A stretch of DNA of 37,915 nucleotides from Prevotellaceae bacterium UBA4361 (lineage in GTDB: Bacteria > Bacteroidota > Bacteroidia > Bacteroidales > Bacteroidaceae), in contig DGSN01000071.1 of NCBI GenBank assembly GCA_002393575.1, positions 26,706 to 64,620 of the forward strand, in the 5' to 3' direction. This document shows positions 15,311 to 23,160 of the stretch, one piece after another. The position numbers were made by a program, and so were the translations under genes. The notes beneath the pieces are model-generated. The model saw only the letters and a program-made list of their open reading frames with translations. It was not told the DNA's origin and did not search any database. The first letter of the stretch is position 1, and each line of letters begins with the position of its first letter.

Positions 15311-16159
15311 ATGAACAAGAAATTCATCACCCTCATCATCGCCCTCGCCACTGTGACAGCAATGGCGCAGCAGAAGCAAAGCAAAATCCCCTACATTGCC
15401 TTCTCGAATATCGACAAGTATATGACCATCGACACCACCGCCATCCGAGTATGGTATGCCCTGAATGCCCTCGACATACATGACGAGAGCACCTACATCG
15501 ACTGGCAGATACTGGAGGTCGGCAGTCATTGCAACAAGTATTACAGTTATTTCGTGTGGGAGTCGGACTCGCTGAGCACCGTCGATTACCGCACAAACCG
15601 CTCTGGCAAATATTCCAACAAACTGCTGCCTCGCGGACGCAACGGACATGGCAACTGGAACGAACTGCAATACCATGTGCTGATAGCGGAGAACGGAAAG
15701 ATACGGACGTACAACCGCGAGCGTCTGCCTCAGTACGAGGGCTATTACGATGAGCCTTACCCAGGCCAGCAATGGACGCTGACGCAAGACACTGCCACCA
15801 TCAGCGGCTACCACTGTCAGAAAGCCACTTGCAGCTACCACGGGCGCGACTTCGAAGCATGGTTCACGACGGAGGTTCCCGTGAAGTTCGGGCCGTGGAA
15901 GTTCGGCGGCCTGCCCGGTCTCATCGTCAAGGCCTATGACACCGACCACCTCTACACCTTCGAGTGTACCAACGTGGAGCGCGTCCGCAGGCCAATGGTC
16001 AGGAGCAAATATTCTACTCGTCGTCCTATCAAGCGCGAAACCGTCTTGAAATTTGAGCGGAAACTGAACGAGTGCCCTGGCAGAACCTTGGGAACGAGGG
16101 ACATGGACGGCAACATCATCTCGAAAGTTTATCCTTACGACCCTCTGGAACTGGAATGA
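15311..16159 (+). CDS. GLPGLI family protein 10 (subfamily F)
   Basis: 282 residues, last gene of the array, 5 bases after protein 9. The signal peptide departs from the array pattern (LATVTAMAQ, lacking CGGASA). The mature protein is clearly the partner of protein 8 (IPYIAFSNIDKYMTIDTTAIRVWYALNALDIHDE; YEGYYDEPYPGQQWTLTQDTATI). Cysteine pair C169/C174 followed by SYHGRDFEAWF; GLPGLI at 200-205 followed by VKAYDTDHLYTFEC. C-terminus PYDPLELE. After its stop come a 121-base gap, the TGTCA boxes and a new promoter, so the operon probably ends here. I see no strong terminator hairpin. Confidence 0.9.
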   Translation: MNKKFITLIIALATVTAMAQQKQSKIPYIAFSNIDKYMTIDTTAIRVWYALNALDIHDESTYIDWQILEVGSHCNKYYSYFVWESDSLSTVDYRTNRSGKYSNKLLPRGRNGHGNWNELQYHVLIAENGKIRTYNRERLPQYEGYYDEPYPGQQWTLTQDTATISGYHCQKATCSYHGRDFEAWFTTEVPVKFGPWKFGGLPGLIVKAYDTDHLYTFECTNVERVRRPMVRSKYSTRRPIKRETVLKFERKLNECPGRTLGTRDMDGNIISKVYPYDPLELE

Positions 16160-16185
16160 AGTCAAAAAAATGCTAATGCTTCTCC

Positions 16186-16225
16186 GTGTCATTTACTTGT
16201 CAGCCAATTGTCAGGCAAATGTCAG
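16186..16225. promoter_or_regulatory. four 11-bp-phased TGTCA boxes (Pho-box-like operator)
   Basis: GTGTCAT (16186), TTGTCAG (16197), TTGTCAG (16208) and ATGTCAG (16219) follow each other at exactly 11 bases, with 4-base partly AT-rich spacers. The pattern resembles the CTGTCAT direct repeats bound by PhoB in proteobacteria, which also have 11-base spacing. The last box ends 34 bases before the -7 box of the following barrel gene, the same distance as in the array at 2328-2398. Confidence 0.6.
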
Positions 16226-16258
16226 GAAAGAAAGTGGGTGGGAATGAGCTGCTTGCCG

Positions 16259-16266
16259 TACCTTTG
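16259..16266 (+). promoter_or_regulatory. promoter -7 box of the second barrel gene
   Basis: TACCTTTG fits TAnnTTTG and is followed by GCGGC, with a 14-base leader to the ATG at 16281. No TTTG is visible at the -33 position, in line with activation from the upstream TGTCA boxes. Confidence 0.6.
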
Positions 16267-16280
16267 CGGCAAAAACGAAA

Positions 16281-19121
16281 ATGATGATGAAGAATCGAAT
16301 GTTGACAATGCTGCTGGTGCTGTTGCTCTTTCCCCTTTCGGCTTCAGCCCAAACGGGTGAAAAGGGCAATCGCATCAACCTGTGGGGATATGTGGTCGAT
16401 GGGTTCCTGCAAACGGGATTGGAAGGGGCGAAGGTGACGTTGATGACTGCCGACAGCACCGTGGTGGATTCCATCCGCACCTACCCCTACGATGGCAATG
16501 CACTGTTCCACTTCTCGCTGCCAGCAAAATCGCAGGACATCATCCTGCGGGCTGAGCAAGAGGGATATGAGCCTGGGTGTGTGGCAATGAAGGTGAGGAG
16601 CTACAAGCGGGTGAAGGATGTATATGCGCCGTGGATTAACCTGAAGAAGCGCAGTTCGATGCTGGACCAGTCGCTCGACGAAGTGGTGGTGAAGGCATCG
16701 AAGGTGCAGTTGGTATGGCATGGCGACACGCTGGTGTATAATGCCGATACCTTCAACGTGCCGCAAGGGTCGATGCTTGACGGACTCATCCGCCAGTTGC
16801 CGGGTGTGACGCTGAAGGAGAACGGCGAGATACTGGTGAACGGGCGGCGCATCGATTGTCTGACGCTGAACGGCACGGACTTCTTCAAGGGCAACAACAA
16901 GATGATGCTCGAAAACCTGCCTTACTACACGGTGAAGAACATCAAGGTCTATGACAAGAGTACGGACGTGAGCCGTTTTCTGGGCTACGATGCGGAGAAG
17001 AAGGACTATGTGATGGACGTGGTGCTGAAGCGAGAATATTCCGTAGGTCTCACTGCCAATGCCGAAGTGGGTGGAGGCACGAAGGAGCGTTGGCTGGCAC
17101 GCCTGTTTGGTCTGCGTTTCACCGACCACTCACGCCTCACGGTGTTTGGCAATAGTAACAATATCAATGAGATGGGACGACCTGGCGAAAGTGGAGAATG
17201 GAAGGCGGCTGACCCTGCCGATGGTATCACGACGCATGGGGAGGTGAACGCCAACCTGAGAAGTGAAGACCGATACAAGCGATGGAAGAACGAGCTGGCT
17301 GTGAGCTATATCACCGATAAGAACGACCGCCAGAGCCAGCAGGAGAGCGAATACTTCTTGCAAGGTGGTGGCGAGTATGCCCATCGCGGACACAGCGAGG
17401 TGCAGCGCGACAGGAGGGTGGAGGTGACCAACACTTTCACTCGCGACAAATCGACCTCAAACGTCTATTTCTCCTCGTTGGTGGGCTATCGCTACGGCTA
17501 CGACCGCACGGAACAGCTGGACAGCGCACGGGTACACACGGACTTAGCTGCCTTATACCGTCTGGACGACCAAGCCAAGCTGCGCAGCAACAATCACCAA
17601 GTGTTCACTTCGAACCAAATGCTTGTCAAGCTGCCGTGGGGCGACCGCCTGAATCTTCATCTCGACGGTCAATATGGGAGTCAGCGGGCCAAGAGCTTCT
17701 CTCACTATCTTCTGGACTACGACAGCGGAGCGTTGCCACAAGTTTTGCGCCGCCGCTACGAGCCACGCTCCTTTGACCACTACAACTGGCAGGGCGAGGC
17801 CGAATATGTGCTTCGTTTTCCGAACGACTGGAACCTGAACATCGGCTACACATTCCGTCAGAGCCGCGACGCAGACGATGCGCCCTCCTACCGCTTAGAC
17901 CGCGATGCAGCATGGATTGCACTGGCACCCTCCATCGATGCCCTGCCGCCTGTGCTTGCTGACCCGTTGCTGGACGCAGAGAACAGCCTCGACATTGTGA
18001 CCCTGACACGCTGTCACCAGCTGACCGCACGCATTAGCTACGTGAGGAGCACAGCCGAGGCTTATACCAATTTTGACGTGAAGTTGCCTTTGGCATACGA
18101 GCGCAAACGCCAGCACTACCAGCGCGGCACGGTGGATGCCCGCGTGAGGAGAAACGCAATCTGTTTCGACCCCAGCATCAGTTTTACAAAGCAGCTGAGC
18201 AAGCGGAACATTTATTATAATGCCTCCCTCACGGCTGAGACACGTCTGCCCGACATCACGAACCTTGTGGGCTACGTGAGTCACTACGACCCGCTCAACA
18301 CGACTATCGGCAACCCCGACCTGAAGCCGCAGCATACTTATAAGGTGGCAACCTACTTCGTGAAGAACTGGCAGAAGTGGGAACAGATGCTCTATACTTA
18401 TCTCGATGCCACGGTCACGCTGCGTCAAATCATGCCGTCGGTCAGCTACGACCGCACGACAGCTGTCTATACACGTCGCGACGAGAACACGGACGGCAAC
18501 TGGGGTTCGCTGGCTGGTGTCACGTTTAGCCGTGCCATCGACAAGGCACGACGCTGGCGTGTGGAGAATGCGCTGTGGCTCACCTATTCGAACATGGTTT
18601 GGCGCGGACAGGACTTCTCTGCCACGGATGCCACGATGCAGCGAATTAACACTCGCCACATCAAGATTGACGACAAGCTGAAATTCTCCTTCCGTGCGAA
18701 TGACAAGTTCGATATGAGCGTGAATGGCGGCATCGTGCGTGGTCTTTCGTGGAGCAACCTGTCTTCCTACAAGAACGTGCGTGTCACGGATTTCTCCTAC
18801 GGGTTTGCTGCCCATTGGACTTTGCCTTTCGGTCTGCAACTATCTTCCGACCTGTCGATGCTCCACCGCAGCGGTTATGAAAGCGATGCGATGAACAGCA
18901 GCAGTTCCATCTGGAATGCCCAACTCAACAAGACACTCTGCCACAACCGACTGACACTGAACCTCATTGCCCACGACATCTTAGGACGCACGAACAAGCG
19001 CATTTGGAGCATTTCGAGTGCTGGCTACACCAACACGATGCATAACTCCCTACCTCGCTATGCCATGCTGACGGTCAGTTATCGATTTTCGTCGAATCCA
19101 TCGAGAGAAAACAAAGAATGA
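16281..19121 (+). CDS. outer-membrane beta-barrel protein, CarboxypepD-regulatory-like (TonB-receptor related)
   Basis: 946 residues. Three ATGs in a row (16281, 16284, 16287) begin the signal peptide, which ends SASAQ (24). A carboxypeptidase-regulatory-like domain (about 30-118, INLWGYVVDGFLQTGLEGAKVTL) precedes a plug-like region (130-255: LDEVVVKASKV, HGDTLVYNADTF, GSMLDGLIRQLPGVTL, INGR-like LVNGRRIDCLTLNG). A long barrel domain ends in LTVSYRF followed by a short polar tail. It is a clear paralog of the product of 23713-26721, sharing DEVVVKASKV, GDTLV, GSMLD-LI-QLPGV and KMMLENLP. The gene follows the GLPGLI operon but has its own promoter and operator-like boxes. It may be a second channel or receptor of the same system or an independent nutrient receptor. 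Confidence 0.85.
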   Translation: MMMKNRMLTMLLVLLLFPLSASAQTGEKGNRINLWGYVVDGFLQTGLEGAKVTLMTADSTVVDSIRTYPYDGNALFHFSLPAKSQDIILRAEQEGYEPGCVAMKVRSYKRVKDVYAPWINLKKRSSMLDQSLDEVVVKASKVQLVWHGDTLVYNADTFNVPQGSMLDGLIRQLPGVTLKENGEILVNGRRIDCLTLNGTDFFKGNNKMMLENLPYYTVKNIKVYDKSTDVSRFLGYDAEKKDYVMDVVLKREYSVGLTANAEVGGGTKERWLARLFGLRFTDHSRLTVFGNSNNINEMGRPGESGEWKAADPADGITTHGEVNANLRSEDRYKRWKNELAVSYITDKNDRQSQQESEYFLQGGGEYAHRGHSEVQRDRRVEVTNTFTRDKSTSNVYFSSLVGYRYGYDRTEQLDSARVHTDLAALYRLDDQAKLRSNNHQVFTSNQMLVKLPWGDRLNLHLDGQYGSQRAKSFSHYLLDYDSGALPQVLRRRYEPRSFDHYNWQGEAEYVLRFPNDWNLNIGYTFRQSRDADDAPSYRLDRDAAWIALAPSIDALPPVLADPLLDAENSLDIVTLTRCHQLTARISYVRSTAEAYTNFDVKLPLAYERKRQHYQRGTVDARVRRNAICFDPSISFTKQLSKRNIYYNASLTAETRLPDITNLVGYVSHYDPLNTTIGNPDLKPQHTYKVATYFVKNWQKWEQMLYTYLDATVTLRQIMPSVSYDRTTAVYTRRDENTDGNWGSLAGVTFSRAIDKARRWRVENALWLTYSNMVWRGQDFSATDATMQRINTRHIKIDDKLKFSFRANDKFDMSVNGGIVRGLSWSNLSSYKNVRVTDFSYGFAAHWTLPFGLQLSSDLSMLHRSGYESDAMNSSSSIWNAQLNKTLCHNRLTLNLIAHDILGRTNKRIWSISSAGYTNTMHNSLPRYAMLTVSYRFSSNPSRENKE

Positions 19122-19247
19122 AGAATGAAAAATGAAGAATGAAGAATAAATTTTACTCTATTCATTGGATTAGTAATTATCATTCTTCATTCTTAATTCT
19201 TCATTCGGAGCGAAGCGAAGCGCTCATTCTTCATTTAAGCGTAGCGA
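19122..19247. repeat. intergenic GAATGAAGAATG-type inverted repeats
   Basis: GAATGAAGAATGAAAAATGAAG on the left faces CATTCTTCATTCTTAATTC on the right, with GAGCGAAGCGAAGCGCTC near the end. It lies between convergent genes and could form a long, AT-rich hairpin acting as a two-way terminator. Confidence 0.45.
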
Positions 19248-20396
19248 CTATTTCACCTTCTTAATGTCTTTGACGAAGAGGGTGGTTTTCCACTTTGCCA
19301 TTTGCTTGAAGTCGTCGGCGGTGGCAAGTCCTGGGGCACAGCCGAAGTGCTCGTGCTGGGCGTTGCGCCAGGCGAGGAAGTAGCAGAGGTTGTGTTTGTC
19401 CATCATGGGGCGCAGCACTCGGCTCCACCAGGTGGCATCGGGTGAGTTCTTGTAGCCGCATTCGGTCATGGCGAAGAGCAATCCGTGCTGCTGGGCATAG
19501 TCTTCGAGGAAGTCAAGGTCGGCGCTGCACTGGGCGATGTAGTCGGCTTCGGTTCCCCACTGATAGGCATCGAGTCCGAGCAAATCTACGCGCTCATCGC
19601 CTGGCCAACGGCTGTAGAACTCCTGTGGCACTACGCCGAGATTAGGGGAGCAGCTCCACACGATGACATCGGAGAGAGTGCGGTTGATGTAGTCTTGCGT
19701 GAGAATCCAGAGTTGCTTGAATTGGTCGTCGGTGCAGCGTCCTTTGCCCCACCAGAACCAGCCGCCGTTGTATTCGTGCCAAGGACGGAAGATGAACGGG
19801 ATGGGCTTGCCCTTGCTGTCTTTGAGGGTGGAGAGGAAGTCGCTGACGCGCTGTAGCCATGTGAGGAACTTGGCGTGCTGCGAACCGCCTGGGAGGATGC
19901 TCTTCACGGTGTTGTGGGGTGCAGGCACTTTGTCTTCTTGTTTGATTTTTCGGAGGTAGGGCAGTGCTTCGTCGTATGCCTTGGCATCGCTTTCTATCCA
20001 TGCGGTGGTGCCTAAGAGGGGGTTGCGCAGGTGCCAGGAGATGGTGACGATGCCGCCACGCTCATGCTGTTTCACGATTTCCTCACGGATGCGGATGAAT
20101 GGTACGGAGTCGAGGTTCTTGTCATCGCCCATTTCGATGCCACCCAGGTCGAAACTCATCACACCTGGATAATCGCCCACGAGTGCGTAGGTGTCGGAGC
20201 GTCCTTCTTCCCATTCCCATCCGAGTCCGTAGAAGGGGTCGTCGTGGTGTCCATACATGATACCTCGCTTTTGCAGTTTTGCCAAGCGTTCTTTCAGTTG
20301 CTGTGCTGGTGTCTTTGCGCTTTTGTCGGTTCGTGCCTGGAGTGTGACACTCGTCAGTAGCAGTGTTGCTACTATGAGCCATGTTGTTGTTTTCAT
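19248..20396 (-). CDS. GH26 beta-mannanase
   Basis: 382 residues with a signal peptide (1-21). The glycoside hydrolase family 26 fold is recognisable from GIMYGHHDDPFYG, GDYPGVMSFDLGGIE, GGIVTISWHLRNP and the catalytic motifs. The acid/base Glu208 lies in FRPWHEYNGGWFWWG and the nucleophile Glu312 in FAMTECGYKN. The family hydrolyses beta-1,4-mannan backbones. Length is normal for a single-domain enzyme; there is no lipobox, so it may be periplasmic or secreted. The gene starts 18 bases after the stop of the phosphatase-kinase gene on the same strand, so it is likely co-transcribed with that signalling cluster. That is an unusual neighbour, because GH26 genes normally sit beside SusC/SusD-type uptake genes, and no SusD is seen here. 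Confidence 0.92.
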   Translation of the reverse strand: MKTTTWLIVATLLLTSVTLQARTDKSAKTPAQQLKERLAKLQKRGIMYGHHDDPFYGLGWEWEEGRSDTYALVGDYPGVMSFDLGGIEMGDDKNLDSVPFIRIREEIVKQHERGGIVTISWHLRNPLLGTTAWIESDAKAYDEALPYLRKIKQEDKVPAPHNTVKSILPGGSQHAKFLTWLQRVSDFLSTLKDSKGKPIPFIFRPWHEYNGGWFWWGKGRCTDDQFKQLWILTQDYINRTLSDVIVWSCSPNLGVVPQEFYSRWPGDERVDLLGLDAYQWGTEADYIAQCSADLDFLEDYAQQHGLLFAMTECGYKNSPDATWWSRVLRPMMDKHNLCYFLAWRNAQHEHFGCAPGLATADDFKQMAKWKTTLFVKDIKKVK

Positions 20397-20414
20397 TTAT
20401 TGGTGGGTCTATTT

Positions 20415-23105
20415 TTATTCTATGAGTTTAAAGGAGAGTGTGAGTACGTTCTTCTTGTCCTTGTAGTCGTAGGAATAGCGGGAGGTGGTTTCGCGGATGA
20501 TGTGTATGCCCAGTCCGCCGATAGGTCGGTCGGCTGCCGAGAGGGTGATGTCGGGTGCGTCCTGCTCGAATGGGTTGAACGGGATGCCGTCGTCGGTGAT
20601 GATGAAACTGAGGAGTTGCAGGTTGGCGCGATGCTCGACGTCGATGCTGAACTGGTGGTCGCCTCCTGCTGGATAGGCGTAGTTGATGATGTTCACGACT
20701 GCCTCTTCCAGTGCCATGTTGATTTTGTTGGTGAGTTCGTCGGAAATCTTGAAGTAGTCGGCAATGGATTGTACGAAACGCTCCAGGATGCGTATCTGTG
20801 TCGTTTGGTTCTGGAGGCTGATGTGGTCGGTGAAATCTACAGGGTCGGAATCCAGTAGGTCATCATTGAGTTTTTGAGTTTGAGGTGAAGACCCTCCCCA
20901 ACCCTCCCTGTGAGGGAGGGAGTAGTCAGCCAGATGGTTATTCTCTCCCCTCACTGGGGGGCTGGAGAAGTCTATTTCCCCGCCCTCACAGGGAGGGTTA
21001 TTTAGCTCTTGACCTTCGACTTTTGACTCTTGACTTTTGACCTCAGGCTCTTGACTTTCGACCTTTGTCTTATCTGTTTCTGCTGAAGTTTTTTCGCTCT
21101 TCTTGAGGAAACGGATGGCAAGGAGGGTGAAGTCGTCGGACGGACTCGACATGGCACGGAAGCTGTCCGAAGCCTTGATGATTTCTTCGATGATTTTCTT
21201 GGAGTAGGTGTTGATGTTGCTTTCCACCACTTTCTTGAGTCCTTCTTCGCCGAACTGCTGCTTTTCGTCGTCTTCCACTTCGGTCACGCCGTCGGTGTAG
21301 AGCAGGAGGATGTTGTTGAGGTGCAGCTGAAGGGTTTGGTCGGTGAAGATGTAGTTCTTGTCGATTCCTAACGGCAGGTTGGAATCCACTGGGAGCATCT
21401 GCACGCTTTCATCTACGCCAACGATGAGCGGAGGATTATGTCCTGCATTGCAGTAGGTGAGCAAGCCTGTGGTGAGGTTGATGGAACCAACGAAGACGGT
21501 GGAGAACATGTTCTGCTCGTTGTTTTCCGAGGCGATGCTGTTCAGTTGGTAGAGCAGCTTGGCTGGGCTTTGCCCCATGCGGGCTTGGCTGCGGAAGAGT
21601 TCCACGGTGGCTGACATGATGATGGAGGCAGGGATTCCCTTGCCAGACACGTCGCCGATGCAGAACACGAAGTTGTCATCGACTATCTGGTAATCGTAGA
21701 AGTCGCCACCGACGCTTTGCTGAGGCAGCAGTGAGGCTGCCACGTCGAGCGATTCCGTCAGTTGCTTGCCGCAAGGCATCTTGGCTGCCATTTTCTCCAA
21801 TGTTGGCGGAAGGATGGACATTTGGATTTTGCTGGCAATGTAGATGTCGCGGTCGTTGGTGGCTTGGTTTGCCGACACTTCCTTCAGGCGGTTGGTGTAG
21901 CGCGACAGGTTGTATTGCATCTGGTCGAGCGATTCACGCAGTTCCCAAATCTCGTCGTGTACCTTGATTTCGGGCAGGGCGATGTTGAAGTAGCCTTGCG
22001 AGATGCGCAGGGCGGCAGCTGAGAACTCGGTGAGAGGACGGGTGACGCGATGGATGATGAAGATGCACACGGCTGAGAGCAGAACGAGGCAGAGGATGAG
22101 TCCGATGACGAGGAAGAGGCGCAGGCGGTCGTAGTGGTAGAATATGTCGTTGTGCGGACAGACGAGGGCGAGGTTCCACGAAGTCTGGTTGATAGGCGCA
22201 TAGCAGATGAAGTATCGCTCGCCGTTTTCCTTGATTTCGGTATGCCCAGCCTTGCCTGAAATCATCTCTCGGGCAAATTCCTGCACCTTGGTGTTGTTCA
22301 CGTTTTCGGGAGTGTCGAAGATGTTGCCTTCGGTGATGCGTTCCTTTTTCGGGTGAATCACGTAGGTGCCAATCTTGTTGATGATGATGCCGTATGCGTT
22401 ATCGAAAGGCAGTTCGTCGTTCACCATGTCGGTGAGCCATTCGAGCGAGATGTCCGCGGTGAGGACGGCGAAGATACTTCCGTCGCGGTCGAGAAGCGGA
22501 CTCGACAGCGTGCAGATTTGTTTTTCTATGCCTCCCTTGTCGAAATAAGGTTCGCTCCAACGCATTTTCCCCGTTGAAATCACGTTTTTGTACCAATCCT
22601 TATTGACGTAGTCGTACTCTTCCGTGCCGAGTTGCTTGTTCACGATTTCTTTGTTGACGACGCACGAATAGGGAGCGAAACTTTGGTGTTTCGACAGGTC
22701 GTTCTCTGGCACCAACGCCACGCAACTGCCCACGATGATGGGGTTTTCCTGAAGGATGTGCTGAGTGACGAGATAGAGCGAGTCGGGTGTGTCGATATAG
22801 CGATACACCATCCATTCAGCTTCGTGCAGTGTGTTTTCCGTTTGGAGCAACATCTGGCGAATGTTGACGACGTTGGCAGCCAGTGCTTTTTGCGACTGCT
22901 CCTCGGCGCTGTGCTTCACCACCTTCTGTGTGTAGATGCTGAGCACAATGAAGATGGCTGCAAAGATGATGGCAACCATGAGCACGATGATGGTGCTGAG
23001 TCGTGCTGCGAAAGTCTTTTGGATGTTGAGGACAGACACGGGCAGAAGGAATTTGGGAAGTGAAGAGTAGCCCCCTCCAGCTCCCCCAACGGGGAGAGAA
23101 GCCAT
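20415..23105 (-). CDS. Cache-HAMP-PP2C (SpoIIE/RsbU) phosphatase fused to RsbW-like kinase
   Basis: 896 residues as drawn. Membrane helices at about 38-58 and 326-349 enclose a periplasmic Cache-like sensor. A HAMP linker (about 350-405) and coiled coil lead to a PP2C/SpoIIE phosphatase (about 451-685; GGDFYDY, GDVSGKGIPAS, NAGHNPP, LLLYTDGVTE). A low-complexity linker (about 686-760) contains in-frame palindromic repeats. The C-terminus is an anti-sigma-type HATPase (about 765-896; N-box ALEEAVVNIINYAY, then DDGIPFNPF and GGLGIHII). One chain thus carries both activities that act oppositely on an anti-anti-sigma protein, whose gene lies just upstream. The start is uncertain: ATG 23105 lies in the loop of a large inverted repeat, and the first 16 residues are encoded by repeat sequence. 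GTG at 23039 (VSVLNIQKTF) may be the older start. Confidence 0.88.
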   Translation of the reverse strand: MASLPVGGAGGGYSSLPKFLLPVSVLNIQKTFAARLSTIIVLMVAIIFAAIFIVLSIYTQKVVKHSAEEQSQKALAANVVNIRQMLLQTENTLHEAEWMVYRYIDTPDSLYLVTQHILQENPIIVGSCVALVPENDLSKHQSFAPYSCVVNKEIVNKQLGTEEYDYVNKDWYKNVISTGKMRWSEPYFDKGGIEKQICTLSSPLLDRDGSIFAVLTADISLEWLTDMVNDELPFDNAYGIIINKIGTYVIHPKKERITEGNIFDTPENVNNTKVQEFAREMISGKAGHTEIKENGERYFICYAPINQTSWNLALVCPHNDIFYHYDRLRLFLVIGLILCLVLLSAVCIFIIHRVTRPLTEFSAAALRISQGYFNIALPEIKVHDEIWELRESLDQMQYNLSRYTNRLKEVSANQATNDRDIYIASKIQMSILPPTLEKMAAKMPCGKQLTESLDVAASLLPQQSVGGDFYDYQIVDDNFVFCIGDVSGKGIPASIIMSATVELFRSQARMGQSPAKLLYQLNSIASENNEQNMFSTVFVGSINLTTGLLTYCNAGHNPPLIVGVDESVQMLPVDSNLPLGIDKNYIFTDQTLQLHLNNILLLYTDGVTEVEDDEKQQFGEEGLKKVVESNINTYSKKIIEEIIKASDSFRAMSSPSDDFTLLAIRFLKKSEKTSAETDKTKVESQEPEVKSQESKVEGQELNNPPCEGGEIDFSSPPVRGENNHLADYSLPHREGWGGSSPQTQKLNDDLLDSDPVDFTDHISLQNQTTQIRILERFVQSIADYFKISDELTNKINMALEEAVVNIINYAYPAGGDHQFSIDVEHRANLQLLSFIITDDGIPFNPFEQDAPDITLSAADRPIGGLGIHIIRETTSRYSYDYKDKKNVLTLSFKLIE
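20885..21003. repeat. three palindromic repeat units inserted in frame in the phosphatase-kinase linker
   Basis: Units CCCTCCCCAACCCTCCCTGTGAGGGAGGG, CTCCCCTCACTGGGGGGCTGG and CCGCCCTCACAGGGAGGG, partly overlapping. In the protein they give NNPPCEGG, FSSPPVRGE and SLPHREGWGGSS. They lengthen the linker between phosphatase and kinase without breaking the frame. The neighbouring 21004-21070 is a run of TTGACTTTCGACC-type short repeats (residues VESQEPEVKSQESKVEGQ). Confidence 0.75.
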
Positions 23106-23155
23106 CCGGATGGTAACCCTCCCCCTTGGGGGAGCTGGAGGGGGCTACTCTTCAC
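23060..23155. repeat. 30-bp perfect inverted repeat around the phosphatase start codon
   Basis: Arms 23060-23089 and 23126-23155 are perfectly complementary (GTGAAGAGTAGCCCCCTCC... on the left) and enclose a 36-base loop containing ATCCGGAT and the ATG of the phosphatase-kinase gene (23105). It fills the whole gap between the STAS gene's stop and this start. In the mRNA the start codon would sit in the loop of a very stable hairpin. Confidence 0.85.
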
Positions 23156-23160
23156 TCTTG

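Noticed and set aside
15227..16192. 321-codon minus-strand frame over GLPGLI genes 9-10, and similar antisense frames across the array
   Set aside because: Shadow frames produced by the repeated coding sequence; their similarity to each other just mirrors the GLPGLI paralogy.
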